A stretch of 64,000 bases of DNA from Streptomyces sp. NBC_00078 (GTDB taxonomy: Bacteria; Actinomycetota; Actinomycetes; Streptomycetales; Streptomycetaceae): positions 7,006,001 through 7,070,000 of the forward strand of contig NZ_JAPELX010000001.1 in NCBI RefSeq assembly GCF_026343335.1. The letters run 5' to 3'. The notes beneath the pieces were generated by a model. The model was not told where the DNA came from and searched no databases. It saw nothing but the letters and a program-made list of their open reading frames with translations. Positions within the stretch are counted from its first letter, which is position 1. Each line of letters begins with the position of its first letter. The position numbers were made by a program, and so were the translations under genes. Positions 18,503 through 27,800 of the stretch are shown in pieces.

Positions 18503-19552
18503 TCATGCAGGCACGGCCTCGCCGGTCATGTCGCCGAGCGCCACCACGATCTTCCGCGGCCCGGTGAAGGGACTGCGTGAGTGCGCCACCAGCATGTTGT
18601 CGATGACGAGGACGTCACCCTCCTGCCAGGAGAAGGCGACCGATTCCCGGTCCATCAGGTCGCGGACCTCGTCCACCAGGGCGTCGTCGATGACGGTGCC
18701 GTCGCCCCAGAAGACGTTGCGCGGCATCCCCTGATCGCCGCAGATCTCCAGTAGCGAGGAGCGCGTCTCCGGGTCCAGCGACGATGGGTGGTGCAGCGCC
18801 AGCTGGTTGAAGAACACGGCCTCGCCGGTCGTCGGGTGGCGCAGCACCGCCTCGGCCTGACGCGAGGTCCGCAGGCCGCCGTCCGGCGTCCACTCGAAGC
18901 TCGTCCCCTCCGCGGCGCACTTGCGCTCGACCTCGGCGGGATCTTCGGTGCCGAAGAAGCGCGACCAGCTGACGTCGACGCCTTCGATGAAGTTGCGGAC
19001 ATAACGGAGCTTCTTGGTGGCGAACAGCTCGGCCAGCTCCGGACGCATCCGGGTGAGAACCGTCCGGCAGTCGACGATCGGCGTCTGGCCACCGGACTGC
19101 GGGGCCACGATGCACGAGAAGAACTGCCGCATCGGCCACTGCGGCAGATGCGAACTCTCGTTGTGGAACAGGATCGAGAGGTCTTCCGGATACGGCGTCG
19201 ACTTGTACACGCGGGCCGACTCGCCCTCTCGCGGAAGGTCCCCGTATTCAGGGAAGAGAGTGCCGCAAATCGCCGAGGCGGCCTGTTCGAACTTCTCCAC
19301 CGAACCGGCGTGGAACCCCCGGAGCAGGACCGCGCCGTGCCGCAGCAGCCGTGCTTCGAGTTCTTCCCGGTTCGCGCGCAGCCAGCCGGGCAGGTCGACG
19401 CCGGGACCGGCCGGCGTGATGAGGACGGGGGTCGTCGGTGACTCCGGCAGGAAGCCGATATGCACCGAATCCCCGCTGGGTATCCGCACCTGCCGCCGAG
19501 TCGCGCCCAGGAGGGGGCGCGGTCCCGGTGCCCTGGAAGTCGCTTCGTTCAT
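18503..19552 (-). CDS. SyrP/TauD-type Fe(II)/2-oxoglutarate hydroxylase, probable Asp beta-hydroxylase
   Basis: A 349-residue TauD-superfamily protein close to SyrP, which beta-hydroxylates aspartate bound to an NRPS carrier. The facial triad is visible as HNE (His130, Glu132) in LFHNESSH and distal His324 in VAHSRSPF; Arg333 (GPRK) should bind 2-oxoglutarate. HxE in place of HxD is normal for SyrP relatives. The gene lies 46 bases after an NRPS whose A domain has a near-perfect Asp code, which strongly supports Asp-S-PCP as substrate. It is the last gene of the operon beginning at 31505. Confidence 0.88.
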   Translation of the reverse strand: MNEATSRAPGPRPLLGATRRQVRIPSGDSVHIGFLPESPTTPVLITPAGPGVDLPGWLRANREELEARLLRHGAVLLRGFHAGSVEKFEQAASAICGTLFPEYGDLPREGESARVYKSTPYPEDLSILFHNESSHLPQWPMRQFFSCIVAPQSGGQTPIVDCRTVLTRMRPELAELFATKKLRYVRNFIEGVDVSWSRFFGTEDPAEVERKCAAEGTSFEWTPDGGLRTSRQAEAVLRHPTTGEAVFFNQLALHHPSSLDPETRSSLLEICGDQGMPRNVFWGDGTVIDDALVDEVRDLMDRESVAFSWQEGDVLVIDNMLVAHSRSPFTGPRKIVVALGDMTGEAVPA

Positions 19553-19598
19553 GTCCTGGACCTCATTTCCTCGGCGGTGAACCCGGCCGTGCTGTGTG

Positions 19599-22500
19599 TC
19601 ATGCGTCGATCTCCCGTCGGATCAGCTCGGCGAGTTCCTCCACCGCGGGCTGTCGCATGATGCCGTGGTGGGTCGTTGCCACCGAGGCGAAGCCGAGCCC
19701 AGGCCCGACCACCGATCCCCAGCCCCACCTACGGTCGGGATCCTGCGGCTCGTCGGCCGGCTCGGCGCGCACCAGCAGCACCGGGAAGTCGGCTCGGCCG
19801 AGTTCGGCCTGCTCCTGCACGAAGTAGCGGTCCAGAGCAGTCATGTTGGTCATGTAGACGTCCAGCAGGCTCCGCAGCTCCGCCTCACCGGAGTCGGGAG
19901 GCAGCCGCCCGACGTCCTGCATGGCCTTGAGCAGTACCTGATGACCGAGATGACCGAGCGGCGGCCCCTCCGGCAGGTCCAGCTGGTAGTGGAAGGCGAA
20001 GCGGCGCAGGAGATAGTCGGCGGGCTGCCGCGCCAGGGCGCTCTCCGCGTCACCGGGGACACCGCAGTTGACGATGATCAGCTGCGCCACCTCGCGCCCG
20101 GAACGGCGCAGCGCCTGGGCCGTGGCGTAGGCCATGATGCCGCCGAAGCACCAGCCGATGATCACGGGAGGGGCATCGCCGACGGCCGCGATGTTCGCCG
20201 CGTACTCCTCGGCCATGGCGGCGAAATCGTCCTGCGGCGGCCTGCCGTGCAGACCCCAGGCCTCGATGCCGTAGACCGACCGGTCCGCCGGCATCAGCCG
20301 GGCCAGCTCCCAGTAGCTGAGCGTGTTGCCGCCGCCGGGGTGGACGCAGAAGACCGGTGCCTGCTCCTGCGGTCCGCGGGCGGCGCGCAGCGGGACCAGG
20401 TTGGAGTCCTGGACGTCGCTCCTGCGCACCAGCTCCGCCATCGCCGCGACGGTCGGGGCGCTGAACACCGCGGACATCGGCAGGCGCAGGCCGAAGGCGT
20501 TGTTGATCTGGGCCATGAGCTTGATCGCACGCAGCGACTGTCCCCCGAACTCGAAGAAGTCCGCGTCGGGGGAGGAGATGTCCTGGCCGAGGATCGAGGA
20601 CCAGATCGCCAGCAGACGCTGTTCCACCGAGTCGCGCGGCCGGCCCGCCCGGGCCTTCGGCGGCGCGATCGGTGCGAGGGCACGGCGGTCGAGCTTGCCG
20701 TTGCGGGTCAGCGGGAACCGCTCCAGCACCTGCCACCCGGTCGGCACGAGGGCGGCCGGGAGGTGCAGACCGACGGCTGCCCGTACGTCCTCGACGGAGA
20801 CGTCCACTCCGCCGGCGGCGGTGAGGTAGGCGTCCAGGTGCGTGACGAGTCCGTCGGCGTCCGCGCGCGCCACGACCGCCGCGGCGCCGACGCCGGGCCG
20901 GTCCGCCAGCAGCGTCTCGATCTCGCCGAGCTGTACGCGGTATCCGCGCAGCTTCACCTGGTCGTCGATCCGGCCGAGGATCTCGATGCCGTGGCCGGGT
21001 ACCAGGCGGCCGAGGTCACCGGTCCGGTGGGCGTCCGCGCTGTCCGCCGTACCGAAGCCCGACCCGCCTTCGCGCAACCGCGCGAGGTAGCCGAGGCCCA
21101 CGCCGGGCCCGCTGATCAGCACCTCTCCTGGGCACCAGGGCGGCAGCGCGGCACCCTCCGCGTCGACCACCGTCAGGACGTTCGCCCCGAGGCCGGAGCC
21201 CACCGGGATCGACGAACAGCGTTCATCGATCGAGGCGTCCAGCGGGAGGCATGCGGCGCCCACCGTCGACTCGGTCGGGCCGTAGTGGTTGTACAGACGC
21301 AAGGACGGCGCGATCTGTCGCAGCCGCTCGTACAACGGACGCGGCAGCAGTTCGCCGCCGAGCACGAGCACCTCGCTCGGCAGAAGCGCGAGCGGATCGG
21401 CAGCCTCGGCCAGCAGCGCGGAGAGGTGCGAGGGGACCAGCTTCATCGCGGCCGCGGGGCTCCCCCGCAACCACTCGGTGAGAGCCGCGGGGCTCGTGGC
21501 GGTCTCGGTGGGGATGAGCTGGACGCAGCCACCGCCGGCCAGGGTCGGGAAGACCGCCGTGTAGGCCAGGTCGGCGGCGAGGGTGGAGACCGCCGCGAAC
21601 TCGGCGCCCTCGGACAGGGCGAGCGTCCCGCCGATCGCCGAGGCGTAGTGCGACAGCTGCTCGTGCCCGATGACGACGCCCTTGGGAAGCCCCGAGGTGC
21701 CCGACGTGAAGATCACATAGGCGGCGCCCGTGGCCGCCGCGCCGGAAGTCACCGCGCGCCCCGGGTCGACGACCGCGTCGGCCGTGCACACGATGCGGAC
21801 GGAGCCCTCGTGATCGGCCTTCGGATCGGGGGTGAGCAGCAGCGCGGGGTCGGCCTCCCGCAGGATCGTCTCGATCCGCTGCTGCGGCCACGTGGGGTCG
21901 AGGGGGACGAACGCCGCGCCGGCGAGCCAGACGCCGAGCATCGCGACGACCGTTTCCGCCGAGGCGGGAACGAACAGCGCGACCCGCTGCCCGGCCCGCA
22001 CGCCGTGCTCGCGCAGCAGGTGCGCCACCGCGTCCGCGCCCTGCGCCGCGTCCCGGTAGGACACGACACTCTCGCCGCAGCGCAGCGCGGGCTGCGCGGG
22101 CGTGCGCTCCGCCTGTGCGAGGAAGCGGTCGAGCACCGAGGCGTCCGACGCACGGGGCCCGGCCTCGGCGTTCGGCGCGTTCGGCGCGGTGAGGCGCAGG
22201 CCGCCGACGGCGCGCTCCGTGCCACCGGACAGCAGATCGGTCAGCTGATGTCCGAACGCCTCCGCGACGAGGTCCAAGTCGGCCTGGGCGACGCGGCCCG
22301 AGCCGCCGACGAAGGTCAGGCGCAGGCTCCGCGACCCGCGCACGCAGTCGAGGTGCAGCGCACCAGGAGCTTCGTGGACGGACGCACCGGCCGAGAGTTC
22401 CTCGGCCCACCGGTCCAGGCGGTGCCGGTACGAGAGCGGGCAGACGTCCGCCGCACGGTGTGCGGAGGCCGCGGTCCCCGGGTCGATCTGGTTCTCGATC

Positions 22501-23387
22501 GCCGCTACGGAGCGGAGCGCGTCCTGCGATGCCTGGAGCGCGTCGGCGACCGGGGTGTCCGCGCCGATCTCCAGCCGCACCGGTACCGGACGCTCCAACA
22601 GGCCGAGCACGTTCTCCAGGCCTTCCGTGGACCGGCCGTCGGCCAGCACCAGCACATGGTCGTCGGCGTCGCGGCAGTACCGGCCGTACAGCGAGCGCCA
22701 GAGAGCCAGCAGCACCGCCGCCTCGCTCACGCCGCACCGTCCGGTGAGCTCGTCCAGCCGTTCCAGAGCCGGCCCCTCGACGACGGCCGAGGCGCTCACC
22801 GGCTCGGCGGCCGCGTCCCAAAGGGCGACGGGAGTGAGGAAGGGCAGCGCCGAGGACGGCTTCGACGACTGCCGCGCCGCCTCGCCGGCCACCGGCGGCT
22901 GCGCCGACTCGTCCAGCACCTCACCGAGCCAGGCGGCGACATCGGCGTACTGCAGCACCGCGTCCTCGGCCGGGGCGTCCGTGTCCTCCAGCAGCAGGCC
23001 GGCAAGCCGGGTCCAGGAAGCGTCGTCGACGCTCAGCCGCGGCAGGGTGAGCACCAACTGCGTGCCGTCCGGAGCGAGTTCGTGCTCGACGGTCAGCGCG
23101 CCCGCACGGAACACGGTGCGATCCGTTCCCGGCTGCTCGATCGCGACCGGACTCACCGGATCCACGACCTGGACGAGCGTGGGCAGCCCAGCGAACTCGG
23201 TGTACCGCGTACGCAGGCTCTCGTGCGTCGCGACCGCCGTCGCGATCCGGGCCTCCAGGTCCGGTGCAGGTATCCGGGTGGCGGTGCGAACGGTGCGCAC
23301 CGCCATGCTCCGGGCCTCGCCCAACCGGGCGAGCTGTTGCGGGGAGAGCTGATAGCCCTCCTCCTGCCAGGTCTCGACGCTCGTCAT
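19599..23387 (-). CDS. Terminal NRPS: degenerate C - A(Asp) - PCP - TE with active-site Cys
   Basis: A 1262-residue protein. The N-terminal C-like domain (about 10-410) has PRLSVDD (116-122) where HHxxxDG should be, so both His are gone. The A domain (about 440-935) is intact in A3 (FTSGTSGLPKG), A5 (NHYGPTEST) and A10 (TRNGKLDR). The code read by eye, D-L-T-K-V-G-H-V-G-K, differs from the standard Asp code by one Ile to Val change. The PCP reads FFEFGGQSLRA. The C-terminal alpha/beta-hydrolase TE has GWCFGG with Cys1080 in place of Ser; the expected acid position reads IIVNCG (Asn), and a His lies in TTHHGIM. Degenerate C domains beside Asp modules that recruit SyrP-like hydroxylases have been called interface domains. 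The ATG at 23387 was chosen for position and for similarity starting there. Confidence 0.93.
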   Translation of the reverse strand: MTSVETWQEEGYQLSPQQLARLGEARSMAVRTVRTATRIPAPDLEARIATAVATHESLRTRYTEFAGLPTLVQVVDPVSPVAIEQPGTDRTVFRAGALTVEHELAPDGTQLVLTLPRLSVDDASWTRLAGLLLEDTDAPAEDAVLQYADVAAWLGEVLDESAQPPVAGEAARQSSKPSSALPFLTPVALWDAAAEPVSASAVVEGPALERLDELTGRCGVSEAAVLLALWRSLYGRYCRDADDHVLVLADGRSTEGLENVLGLLERPVPVRLEIGADTPVADALQASQDALRSVAAIENQIDPGTAASAHRAADVCPLSYRHRLDRWAEELSAGASVHEAPGALHLDCVRGSRSLRLTFVGGSGRVAQADLDLVAEAFGHQLTDLLSGGTERAVGGLRLTAPNAPNAEAGPRASDASVLDRFLAQAERTPAQPALRCGESVVSYRDAAQGADAVAHLLREHGVRAGQRVALFVPASAETVVAMLGVWLAGAAFVPLDPTWPQQRIETILREADPALLLTPDPKADHEGSVRIVCTADAVVDPGRAVTSGAAATGAAYVIFTSGTSGLPKGVVIGHEQLSHYASAIGGTLALSEGAEFAAVSTLAADLAYTAVFPTLAGGGCVQLIPTETATSPAALTEWLRGSPAAAMKLVPSHLSALLAEAADPLALLPSEVLVLGGELLPRPLYERLRQIAPSLRLYNHYGPTESTVGAACLPLDASIDERCSSIPVGSGLGANVLTVVDAEGAALPPWCPGEVLISGPGVGLGYLARLREGGSGFGTADSADAHRTGDLGRLVPGHGIEILGRIDDQVKLRGYRVQLGEIETLLADRPGVGAAAVVARADADGLVTHLDAYLTAAGGVDVSVEDVRAAVGLHLPAALVPTGWQVLERFPLTRNGKLDRRALAPIAPPKARAGRPRDSVEQRLLAIWSSILGQDISSPDADFFEFGGQSLRAIKLMAQINNAFGLRLPMSAVFSAPTVAAMAELVRRSDVQDSNLVPLRAARGPQEQAPVFCVHPGGGNTLSYWELARLMPADRSVYGIEAWGLHGRPPQDDFAAMAEEYAANIAAVGDAPPVIIGWCFGGIMAYATAQALRRSGREVAQLIIVNCGVPGDAESALARQPADYLLRRFAFHYQLDLPEGPPLGHLGHQVLLKAMQDVGRLPPDSGEAELRSLLDVYMTNMTALDRYFVQEQAELGRADFPVLLVRAEPADEPQDPDRRWGWGSVVGPGLGFASVATTHHGIMRQPAVEELAELIRREIDA

Positions 23388-23406
23388 GATGTCTGCTCCT
23401 GAATGG

Positions 23407-24711
23407 TCATGCGGGCTCCGGAGCGGGGGCCGAGTCGGTGGTGGGGGATGCCTCAAGGCTGCGTACCGCGCGCACGGGTGAGAACAGCAGGGCCAGCGAG
23501 GCCAGGAACGTCCCGCCCGCGGCCACCACCACAGCCGTCCGCAGCCCGGTGCCGGACGCGAGCGCACCGCCGAGCAGTGAGCCGAGCGAGTACGCACCCA
23601 AGGCGCAGGTACGGGCCGTGGCGTTCACCCGCCCGAGCAGCTCGTCCGGGGTGGAGACCTGCCGGAAGCTGATCACCGTCACGTTGAAGACGGGAACGCT
23701 GAACTGGACGACGAAGGAGGAGACCGCGACGACGGCGATCGCCGCCAGTGAGTGGCCGTGTACGGCCGCGAGGACGAGATACCCCAGCCCGGGCATCGCC
23801 ATCGTCAGAATCAGTGTCGGGCCGACGCCGAACCGTCCGGTCAGTGGGCCGACCAGGAGGACGCCGACCAGGGCGCCGACGCTGCCGACCGCGACGATCA
23901 GACCGACCTGCTTCGAGCCCATGTCGAGCACCCGGAGCAGATAGAGGAAGAACACCGACATCAGGGCGCCGGAGAACAGGTTGATGATCAGCGCGGCCGT
24001 GGTGAACCAGCGCAGCAGCGGGTGCCGCACGATCGCGGCGAATCCCTCACGGATCGAGGCACGGACCGAGAGGGTCGCCGCTCCGGGCTGAGGCTTCGGC
24101 GGCTCGTCGGCCGGCAGTCCCGCCACCGTGAAGAAGGACAGGACGTAGCTCGCCGCGTCCACCGCGATCGCCACCGGTGCGCTGAGCGCGCTGATCAGCA
24201 GGCCCGCCGCGCCCGGCCCGACGACCTGCGCCATCGAGTCCGAGAGTTCCAGCTTCGCGTTGGCGTCGCCGAGCCGGTCCCGCCCGATCAGACTGGGTGT
24301 GTAGGACTGGTGCGCGAGGTCGAAGAACACGGTCATCACGCCGACGACGAAGACCACGACGAAAAGCTGACCGATGTTCAGCACGTCGAGCCCGTGCGCG
24401 ATGGGGATCCAGGCGAGGGCCGTGGCGCGCACGACGTCGGCGACGATCATCACGGTACGGCGCGCCCGGCGGTCCAGCATCACGCCGACGAAGAGGCCGA
24501 AGAGCAGGAAGGGCAGCGTCTCGAGGGCGACGAGCACGCCGGCTTCCATCGGCGTCGCGTGGAGCAGCAGGACCGCGGTCAGCGGCATCGCGACGTAGGT
24601 GATCTGGGAACCGAGGACCGAGGCCGACTGACCTGTCCACAGCAGCACGAAGTTCCGCTGGCGGAACAGCGAAGCCGGCTTCTTCCCGGCGCTCGCGGCA
24701 TCCTCGCTCAT
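23407..24711 (-). CDS. MFS exporter, EntS/MFS_3 type
   Basis: A 434-residue membrane protein with about twelve hydrophobic segments. It has the loop 2-3 motif GVMLDRRARR and the RFGVGPT/GRVNA loops typical of the MFS_3 (enterobactin-exporter-like) group. It lies inside the NRPS operon, 19 bases before the Asp-type NRPS and about 160 bases after the large NRPS, so export of the peptide product or self-resistance is likely. The substrate is inferred from context only. Confidence 0.88.
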   Translation of the reverse strand: MSEDAASAGKKPASLFRQRNFVLLWTGQSASVLGSQITYVAMPLTAVLLLHATPMEAGVLVALETLPFLLFGLFVGVMLDRRARRTVMIVADVVRATALAWIPIAHGLDVLNIGQLFVVVFVVGVMTVFFDLAHQSYTPSLIGRDRLGDANAKLELSDSMAQVVGPGAAGLLISALSAPVAIAVDAASYVLSFFTVAGLPADEPPKPQPGAATLSVRASIREGFAAIVRHPLLRWFTTAALIINLFSGALMSVFFLYLLRVLDMGSKQVGLIVAVGSVGALVGVLLVGPLTGRFGVGPTLILTMAMPGLGYLVLAAVHGHSLAAIAVVAVSSFVVQFSVPVFNVTVISFRQVSTPDELLGRVNATARTCALGAYSLGSLLGGALASGTGLRTAVVVAAGGTFLASLALLFSPVRAVRSLEASPTTDSAPAPEPA

Positions 24712-24869
24712 GAGCGCCCCACCGCCTCACGGATCTTGGCTCCCGGTCGGGAACGCCGGGTCTCGGCGCGTTGGTCCATCACAGTCTTCCTATCGGGTCG
24801 AATTCGCCGCACGGGTGATCGAGGACATGCCGGGCGGTGTGGGGGCGTGCCTGGACTTCCCCCGGGCAC

Positions 24870-27800
24870 TCAGTCTGCGGCTCCACCGAGCGGCTGTTCC
24901 AGCGGAGGACCGGGACGAGCCACCACCCGCCGCCTTCCGGGGCCGAGCCCCGGCCGGGTCTCCAACCGGTCCGGATTCACGTTCCGTTGAGCCGTATCCA
25001 GGACTTCGACCTTGCCGATGGGCTGGTCGGGGTCGGAGGTCAGTTCTGCGAGCAGGTGGCTGAGCCGCTCGGCCAGTGCCTGGACCGTGTGGTGGTCGAA
25101 CAGGTCGGTGGCGTACGCGATGATCCCCGTGATCCCGGTCGGTCGCCCGTCCGGCTCGTACGACCCTCGCAGCAGGAAGTTGAGGTCGAATTTGGCTGTT
25201 TCGTGTCCGGGGATCTCGAATTCGCTGGTGGTGAGTCCGGGGAGGTCGAAGGCGGCTTCGGTGTTGGTGTCGAAGGACAGCATGACCTGGAAGAGGGGGT
25301 GGCGTGCTGCGGTTCGTGGTGGGGCGATGATCTCGACGAGGTGTTCGAAGGGGAGGTCCTGGTTTTCGAAGGCGGCGAGGTCTGTGTCCCGTACTCGGGT
25401 GAGGAGTTGGGTGAAGGTGGGGTTGCCGGAGACGTCGGTGCGCAGGACGAGGGTGTTGAGGAAGAAGCCGATCAGGTCGTGGAGGGCTTCTTCGGTGCGT
25501 CCGGCGACCGGTGTGCCGAGGGGGATGTCGGTGGCGCCTGTGAGTTGGGACAGCAGGACGGCCAGGGCGGCCTGGACGGTCATGAAGGGTGTCACGCCGG
25601 TCTGTCGGGCCAGTTCGGTGATGCGGGTGTGGATTTGTGCGTCGATGGTGACGGGTGTCTGGGCGCCGTGCTGGGTGGCGGTTGGGGGGCGTGGCCGGTC
25701 GAGGGGCAGGTCCAGTTCGACGGGGAGTGCGGCCAGTGCGTCGCGCCAGAAGGCGGACTGGCGGGCGACGGTGCTGGTGGGGTCGTTTTCGGAGCCGAGC
25801 AGGTCGCGCTGCCACAGGGTGTAGTCGGCGTACTGGATGGGGAGTTCGGTCCAGGCCGGGGCGGTGTGGGCGGTGCGTGCCGTGTAGGCGGTGGCGAGGT
25901 CTGTGCCGAGGGGGCCGACTGACCAGCCGTCGCAGGCGATGTGGTGGACCAGGAGTACCAGGACGTGTTCGTCGGGCCGGGTGGTGAAGGCGTGGGCGCG
26001 CAGCGGGATCTCGGTGGCGAGGTCGAAGATGTGTCCGGCGGCCTGGACGGCGAGGTCGGTGACCTTTTCGTCGTCGGTGTCCGTCCAGATCAGGGGGAGG
26101 GAGACCTTGTCGGCGGGCACGATGTGCTGGACGGGTTCGCCGTCGATGACGGGGAAGACGGTTCGCAGGCTCTCGTGCCGGCTCACCACGTCGGCCAGTG
26201 CCGCGGTCAGCGCCTGCCGGTCCAGCGGTCCGGACAGACGCAGTACCAACGGCATGTTGTACGCCGCGCTCGGCCCCGCCAGCTGACCGATGATCCACAA
26301 CCGCTGCTGCGCAAACGACAACGGCAGCGACTTCGGACGAACCCCGGCCACCAGCGCCGGACGGGAGGGTCCCGCCTCGACCAGCGCACCGGCCAGGGCG
26401 GCGACAGTGGGGGCCTCGAACAACGCGCGGATGGTGATCTCCATCCCGAGCAGGGCGCGGATGCGGGCGACCAGCCGGGTCGCGAGCAGGGAGTGCCCGC
26501 CGAGTTCGAAGAAGTGGTCGTCGACGCCGACACAGGGCAGACCCAGCACCTCGGCGAACGCCGCACACAGCATCTCCTCCCGCACGGTCGTCGGAGCGCG
26601 GTGAGTCGAGGAGACCGCGTAGTCCGGGACGGGCAGGGCCTTGCGGTCCAGCTTGCCGTTGGCGGTCAACGGCAGCCGGTCCAGGACCACGACCGCGGCC
26701 GGCACCATGTAATCCGGAAGCGGCCCCGCGGCATGCCGGCGCAACAGGCCGGGCAACTGTGCGATCTGTTCCGGGGATTGACCCGGGGCGGGTACCACAT
26801 AACCGACCAGACGCTTGTCACCGGGCATGTCCTCGCGGACCACCGCCACGGCCCGGGCGATACCGGGATACCGGGCCAGCACCGCCTCGACCTCCCCGAT
26901 CTCGATCCGGAACCCCCGGATCTTCACCTGGTCGTCGGCCCGGCCGACGAACTCGAGGGTCCCGTCCGCCCGCCACCGCGCCAGGTCCCCGGTCCGGTAC
27001 ATCCGCTCGCCGGGCGCACCGAACGGGCACGCCACGAACCGCTCCGCGGTCAGTGCGGGACGGTTCAGGTAGCCACGCGCCAGACCGGCACCCGCCACGT
27101 ACAACTCGCCCGTCACACCGGGGGCCACCGGTTCCAGGCCGTCGTCGAGCACGAACACCCGCATGTTGAAGGTGGGTCCGCCGAGTATCGGCCGCGGCGT
27201 GGACCGCGGCTCGGCGAAGACCTGGTAGACCGTGCACTCCGTGGGCCCGTAGAAGCTGAAGCTGCGGGTGCCCTCACCCAGCGATCCGAGCCACTCCCAG
27301 AGCGAGTCGGGCACGGCCTCGCCACCCACCACGAGCAGTGCCGGAGTACGGCGGCCGTCGTCGAACAGGCCTTCCGACACAGCGGCGGCCATGTGCGTGG
27401 GGGTCAGCTCCAGGAAGTCGACGTCGTGTGCGTCCAGCCAGGCCGCGAGGAGACCGATGTCGGAGAGCACCTCCGTGCTCACGACGTGCAGCTCGTGCCC
27501 CTCCAGCAGGCACGACAGCTGGTCCCACACCGCGTCGAAGGATATGGAGGTGGTCAGCGCGACCCGCAGCGGGCGACTGCCCGACAGATCGGCGGCGCAG
27601 GCGAAGACCGACTCACGGTGAACGCTGATGAAGTTGGTGATGCTGTGGTGCGATACCGCCACGCCCTTGGGAGTTCCGGTGGAGCCGGAGGTGTAGATGA
27701 CGTAGGCAGGATGGGCGGGGGTCAGCGGGCCGGTGCGCTCGATGTCGGTCGGGTCGTGACCCCAGGCCGGGTGCGCGGTCAGCTCGTCCTGGGTGGCGGC

